Shown here one piece after another: positions 60,677-64,000 of a DNA stretch of 64,000 nucleotides. The stretch's first letter is position 1, and the number at the start of each line of letters is the position of its first letter. The stretch is from Coenobita brevimanus. Its lineage: Eukaryota > Arthropoda > Malacostraca > Decapoda > Coenobitidae. Where the stretch lies: positions 18,286,065-18,350,064 of the forward strand of contig CM064681.1 in NCBI GenBank assembly GCA_032717465.1, written 5' to 3'. The notes beneath the pieces are model-generated. The model was not told where the DNA came from. It saw only the letters and a program-made list of their open reading frames with translations, and did no database searches. A program made the translations under genes and the position numbers.

Positions 60677-62565
60677 TTACTTTTGTGAGTTTGCATGCCT
60701 TGAAATCAAATTAATCAGTGCTCCTTTTATCATAATTTCAATTCCAGATTGGAGTTTATAAAAATCAACCAATCTGCTATCTGATGATAACATCTGTCTT
60801 ATTTCAGATAACTTTGGAGCTTTACCTGAAGTCACATAATTTTTGAACACATCACCTAGTAACTTTCTTTCCTTCTGGTTAAAGAAATATCTACCTCTTC
60901 CTTTGTATGATGGTCGTTTCCCATCATACAATGATATAGCTTTTTCACCTAGAGCAGTCTCTGATGATCTGGCTCTTTCATCCACTACAGTCTCTAATGG
61001 TTTAGCTTGATCACCGACAACTGTCTCTAATGATGTTGCTTGTTCATTCACACAAAAACTTGTACTCAGATCAGATAACATATCATCCTCCTCATAAAGA
61101 TATTCGCTTCATTGTTCTCAAGGTCTACTAATGTACTGCTCATCACATTTTCACTGGTACTAGGTACACCGTCGCGAGGAACTAATGATATTAGATGTGA
61201 TGTACGGACGCTATCATAAGCCTTTGTTTCATCTTTATAATTCTTTTCTGCAGTAGATACCCTGTGGCACAAATGGCGTGCTAATGGTTCTTTAAACTTT
61301 TCCAAATCTCTATGCACTTTTGTGGTTGCAATCTTTCTGAAAACTGTTGAAGATACTTTTGTTGTCAGTCCTGACATAGCCCACGCAGACTGGATGCCTT
61401 TATTTACATCATCAGATGTAACAGATTTACCACTCCAAGTTATAAAAAAGGAGTAATTTTCTGTGCTTAGCTTTGTAAGAATGTGTGATCGTATAACCTG
61501 ATATGCTTTGTAGATGCCATACAGATCTTTGGACAAAACTATATGTGCTGGCCAATGTTCTGCTGAAGTTTTATAATTACTCACTTTTATTACAAAAGAA
61601 ACTGTCATTATAGCAAATCTCCACTACACTGTTGAATTCTTTCAATAACATGTTACTCAAAGTGCATGGCCTACAACTTATTCTGCAACATAGTCATTAG
61701 GAAAAGAACATTACGGATCCTTGAATGGCCAGAACAGTCTACTTTCATCATGTCTTTTTGAAAATGCTCAATTAGTTGCTTTACATCTGACATACTTTCA
61801 CTATGATCAAATATCTTAATATCTTCTGTTGACACAGAAATTGCCTTTTTGCCACAACCCTGACCTTTTGCAAGGGCCTTTGACCAACTATGCAGAATAT
61901 CTACAAATCTATCAATACTGTGGATTTTTTCCCCCTCAAACTCGGATCTTATCAGAAATTTCAAAAACTGAATAAACACACTGATATAAGTCTGAGCACT
62001 TGAGTACTCATGAATAATAATATAATCCATTACCCACTTGTCAAGACTTTCAATGACAAAGTCTTCAATAACAGATTCAGTATTGTGCACTCCCATGCCA
62101 TCAAGCATTTGTCTAAGTTTATATGCTTTCTGCTTAGCAACTACTTCACTGGAAAAACCCCCTCCCAAAGTTAATAACTCATGGCCAAATGCAGACGACA
62201 TTGCCTCAGAATATGCAGAGTAAGTCTTCCGTTCGCTGTCTGAAATCCTGTTTTTCCTGCTCATGTTCACCGACTTTACTCTTAACATTTCTGTAGATCG
62301 GGTCATTTTGATTTAGATGATGCTTCCCACGTAGATGAAGATCAAGCCTTGAATGAGGTGGGAGGTCTATACAGTCCGGCATGGGACAGCGACGTAGGTG
62401 AACCCCTTTAGATTTCCTTCTTGACTTTAGTTGATACGAGTATCTTTTGATTTCCTCTGCATCTAGTTGGTGGGTACGAAGATGTTTGGAAAGATATTTC
62501 ATTTGACTGCACAGAGGACATTCCTTTTTTCTGCATCCTGGAAGAAAATGTGTATTTAGTAACAT
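60677..62565 (-). pseudogene. Crypton-like tyrosine recombinase with N-terminal zinc fingers, frameshifted
   Basis: On the minus strand, 62550-62206 encodes two C2H2-like fingers (CPLCSQMKYLSKHLRTHQ; CPMPDCIDLPPHSRLDLHLR, GKH), preceded by a possible splice acceptor (TTCTTCCAG near 62534). 62306-61671 gives a helical core-binding-like domain (KAYKLRQMLDGMGV, SAQTYISVFIQFLKFLI). After a frameshift comes a possible catalytic-Arg region RPCTLSNMLLKEF at about 61665. Another shift leads to 61608-61066, with YKTSAEHWPAHIVLSKDLY, FRKIATTKVHRDLEKFKE and LARHLCHRVSTAEKNYKDE, resembling the HxxR/H and Tyr motifs of tyrosine recombinases. A further shift leads to an acidic linker and a C-terminal helical domain (FFNQKERKLLGDVFKNYV). 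At least four frame changes make it a pseudogene, probably a decayed Crypton-type transposon or related cellular gene. Confidence 0.6.
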
Positions 62566-62899
62566 TTATCATCTACATGCACTCATTCTATCCCATAAAT
62601 GACTTTCACTTTGATGAATTTGAGTTGAATTCAGTACTGTGCAACACTGAGCTTTTCTGTCGATCCTTAGTTCTATCCATTGCCATCTCTCTTTTAGCAC
62701 TCTTTCATTTATTTCCCTCCTTCCACCCACTTCTAGCCCTATCCCTTCTCATCTCTTGTATACCACTTTCATTCCCTATGTTCCTCTCCCTCTACCTACT
62801 CCTAGCCCTACCCCTTCCCCTCTCTTACTTACCACTGTTTCATTTTTCTTCTTCCACCTACACCTAGTCTTACTCATTCCCTTCTCTTCTTTATACACT
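62566..62899. other. C/T-rich spacer
   Basis: Pyrimidine-rich with words such as TTCTCTT, and a degenerate duplicated block around 62740-62830 (CTACTCCTAGCCCTACCCCT-like). A minus-strand ATG-initiated stretch near 62687 could be an upstream exon of the recombinase gene, but its splice phase does not fit. Confidence 0.35.
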
Positions 62900-64000
62900 T
62901 TCATCAACTTAACCTGTCCTATCACTCCGGTACGGCCTGTGGACCCTCCAGGGAAAAGTCGTCTGTGGCATTTTGGAGCCACGGACTGGGAGGCCCTCAG
63001 GCAGTACTTCTTTGATTTTCCCTGGAATGATTTTTGCATCCATGGCCGGGAGCCATCTGAGTGTGCCTTGCGCATTACGGAGGTTATTCTCTCGGGCATG
63101 GAAGCATACATTCCTTTCTCATATCCTTTGACTAACGCAAGAAACCCTTGGTTTAATCACGCTTGTTCTAATGCTGTCCGCAACAAGGAGAGGGCCTACA
63201 AAAGGTACTGGAGCCAACCCACCCCTGAATCACATCGTCTTTACGTTTCTGCCCGGAATCGTGCTAAGTCTGTTCTTCGCTCTACTAAAAATAACTTCAT
63301 CCATACTAAATGCTCTCAACTCTCCAACTCGAATTCTTCCCGCTCCTTCTGGCACCTTGCCAAAAATCTTTCTAACAACTTTACCTCATCATCCTTCCCT
63401 CCTCTTTTCTACTCTGATGGTTCTGTAGCTATTTCTTCTACTAATAAAGCAGATCTCTTCGCACAGACTTTCTCCTCCAATTCCACCTTAGACGATTCCG
63501 GTGCTGTTCCTCCATCACTTCCCCCCTCTGACTTCCTCATGGCTGACATTAAAATTTCTCCAGTTGATGTATTTTCTGCCATCACTGGCCTCAGTACTAA
63601 CAAGGCATATGGGCGTGATGGGGTCCCTCCTGTTGTTCTCAAGAACTGTGCTTCAGTGCTTACACCCTGCCTAGGCAAACTCTTTCACCTTTGTCTGTCA
63701 ACTTGTACCTTTCCTTCTTGCTGGAAGTTTGCTCTCATTCAGCCAGTCCCAAAGAAGGGTGACCACTCCCAACCCTCCAACTATCGTCTAATTCCTTTAA
63801 CGTCCTGTATTTCAAAAGTTTTCTAGTCAATTCTCAATAGAAAAATTTTAAGGCATCTTTCCTATCACAACCTTCTTTCCGATCGTCAGTACGGATTCCG
63901 TCAAGGACGCTCCACTGGCGATCTTCTCACCTACCTTTCAGACTCCTGGTCATCCTCCTTTCGGGACTTTGGCGAAAGCTTTGCCATTGCACTTGACATC
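62900..64000 (+). mobile_element. Family A jockey-like LINE, EN end to RT, cut by window edge
   Basis: Homology to family A starts abruptly at about 62900 inside the endonuclease region (FINLTCPITPVRPVDPP), so the copy is 5'-truncated. The frame encodes NPWFNHACSNAVRNKERAYK, SFWHLAKNLSNNFTSSS, STNKAYGRDGVPPVVLKNCA (RT motif 0-1 region), FALIQPVPKKGDHSQPSNYR and LIPLTSCISKVF. A TAG at 63824-63826 follows. The same frame then continues open to the window end with DRQYGFRQGRSTGDLLTYLS and FAIALDI. A single stop therefore separates otherwise well-preserved sequence. It would reverse-transcribe element RNA if the rest were intact. Confidence 0.85.

Noticed and set aside
62612..62700. Possible first exon of the recombinase gene (ATG near 62687 on the minus strand, GTGAAA donor near 62611)
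   Set aside because: Joining it to the TTCTTCCAG acceptor gives the wrong phase for the zinc-finger frame, so it is not supported.

Overview
This is a eukaryotic, almost certainly arthropod window, and most likely from a decapod crustacean. That inference rests on the long (TA)n, (GT)n, (CTGT)n and (ATT)n microsatellites, an interstitial TTAGG-type tract, the mixture of Gypsy, RTE-like, jockey-like and piggyBac-like elements, and one spliced exon resembling a crustacean ionotropic receptor. There are no operons, rRNA, tRNA genes or CRISPR arrays. Apart from one or two host-gene candidates, everything recognisable is mobile DNA or simple repeats. Family names are assigned from motifs read in the translations; no database search was possible.

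Layout. 1-841: 3' end of a jockey-like LINE (family A), which recurs on the minus strand at 15223-18150 and again from 62900 past the right edge. 1630-2310: fragment of a LINE family whose larger copy lies at 20760-23270. 2394-11389: a complete but decayed Ty3/Gypsy element with 1.8-1.9 kb LTRs and a 5-bp target duplication. 11623-13195: two adjacent piggyBac-like MITEs. 13746-15205: RNase H and C-terminal end of another LINE. 18630-31530: degenerate repeats, GT-rich arrays, a non-coding LTR element (26205-29306) and a TTAA-flanked MITE (30736-31523). 31735-37472: a nest of LINEs inserted inside one another, including a nearly intact 3.2 kb RTE-like element and a twin-primed copy. 37557-43497: a very young LTR element with a 770-codon ORF. 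43500-49500: decayed DNA-transposon sequence, a LINE remnant and the last exon of a putative ionotropic receptor. 49990-59300: minisatellite and microsatellite-rich DNA with RTE-like 3' ends and SINE-like repeats. 59581-60541: a tandem duplication broken by a SINE-like insertion. 60677-62565: a zinc-finger plus tyrosine-recombinase-like pseudogene.

Most notable are: (1) the young LTR element, whose single ORF runs Gag, an atypical protease, then the integrase zinc-binding module, with no reverse transcriptase between its LTRs; (2) the three-level LINE nest, supported by an 11-bp target duplication and by host-element reading frames that resume across each insertion; (3) the minus-strand Crypton-like tyrosine recombinase; and (4) a TTAA-flanked MITE for which a related unoccupied site is present elsewhere in the same window.
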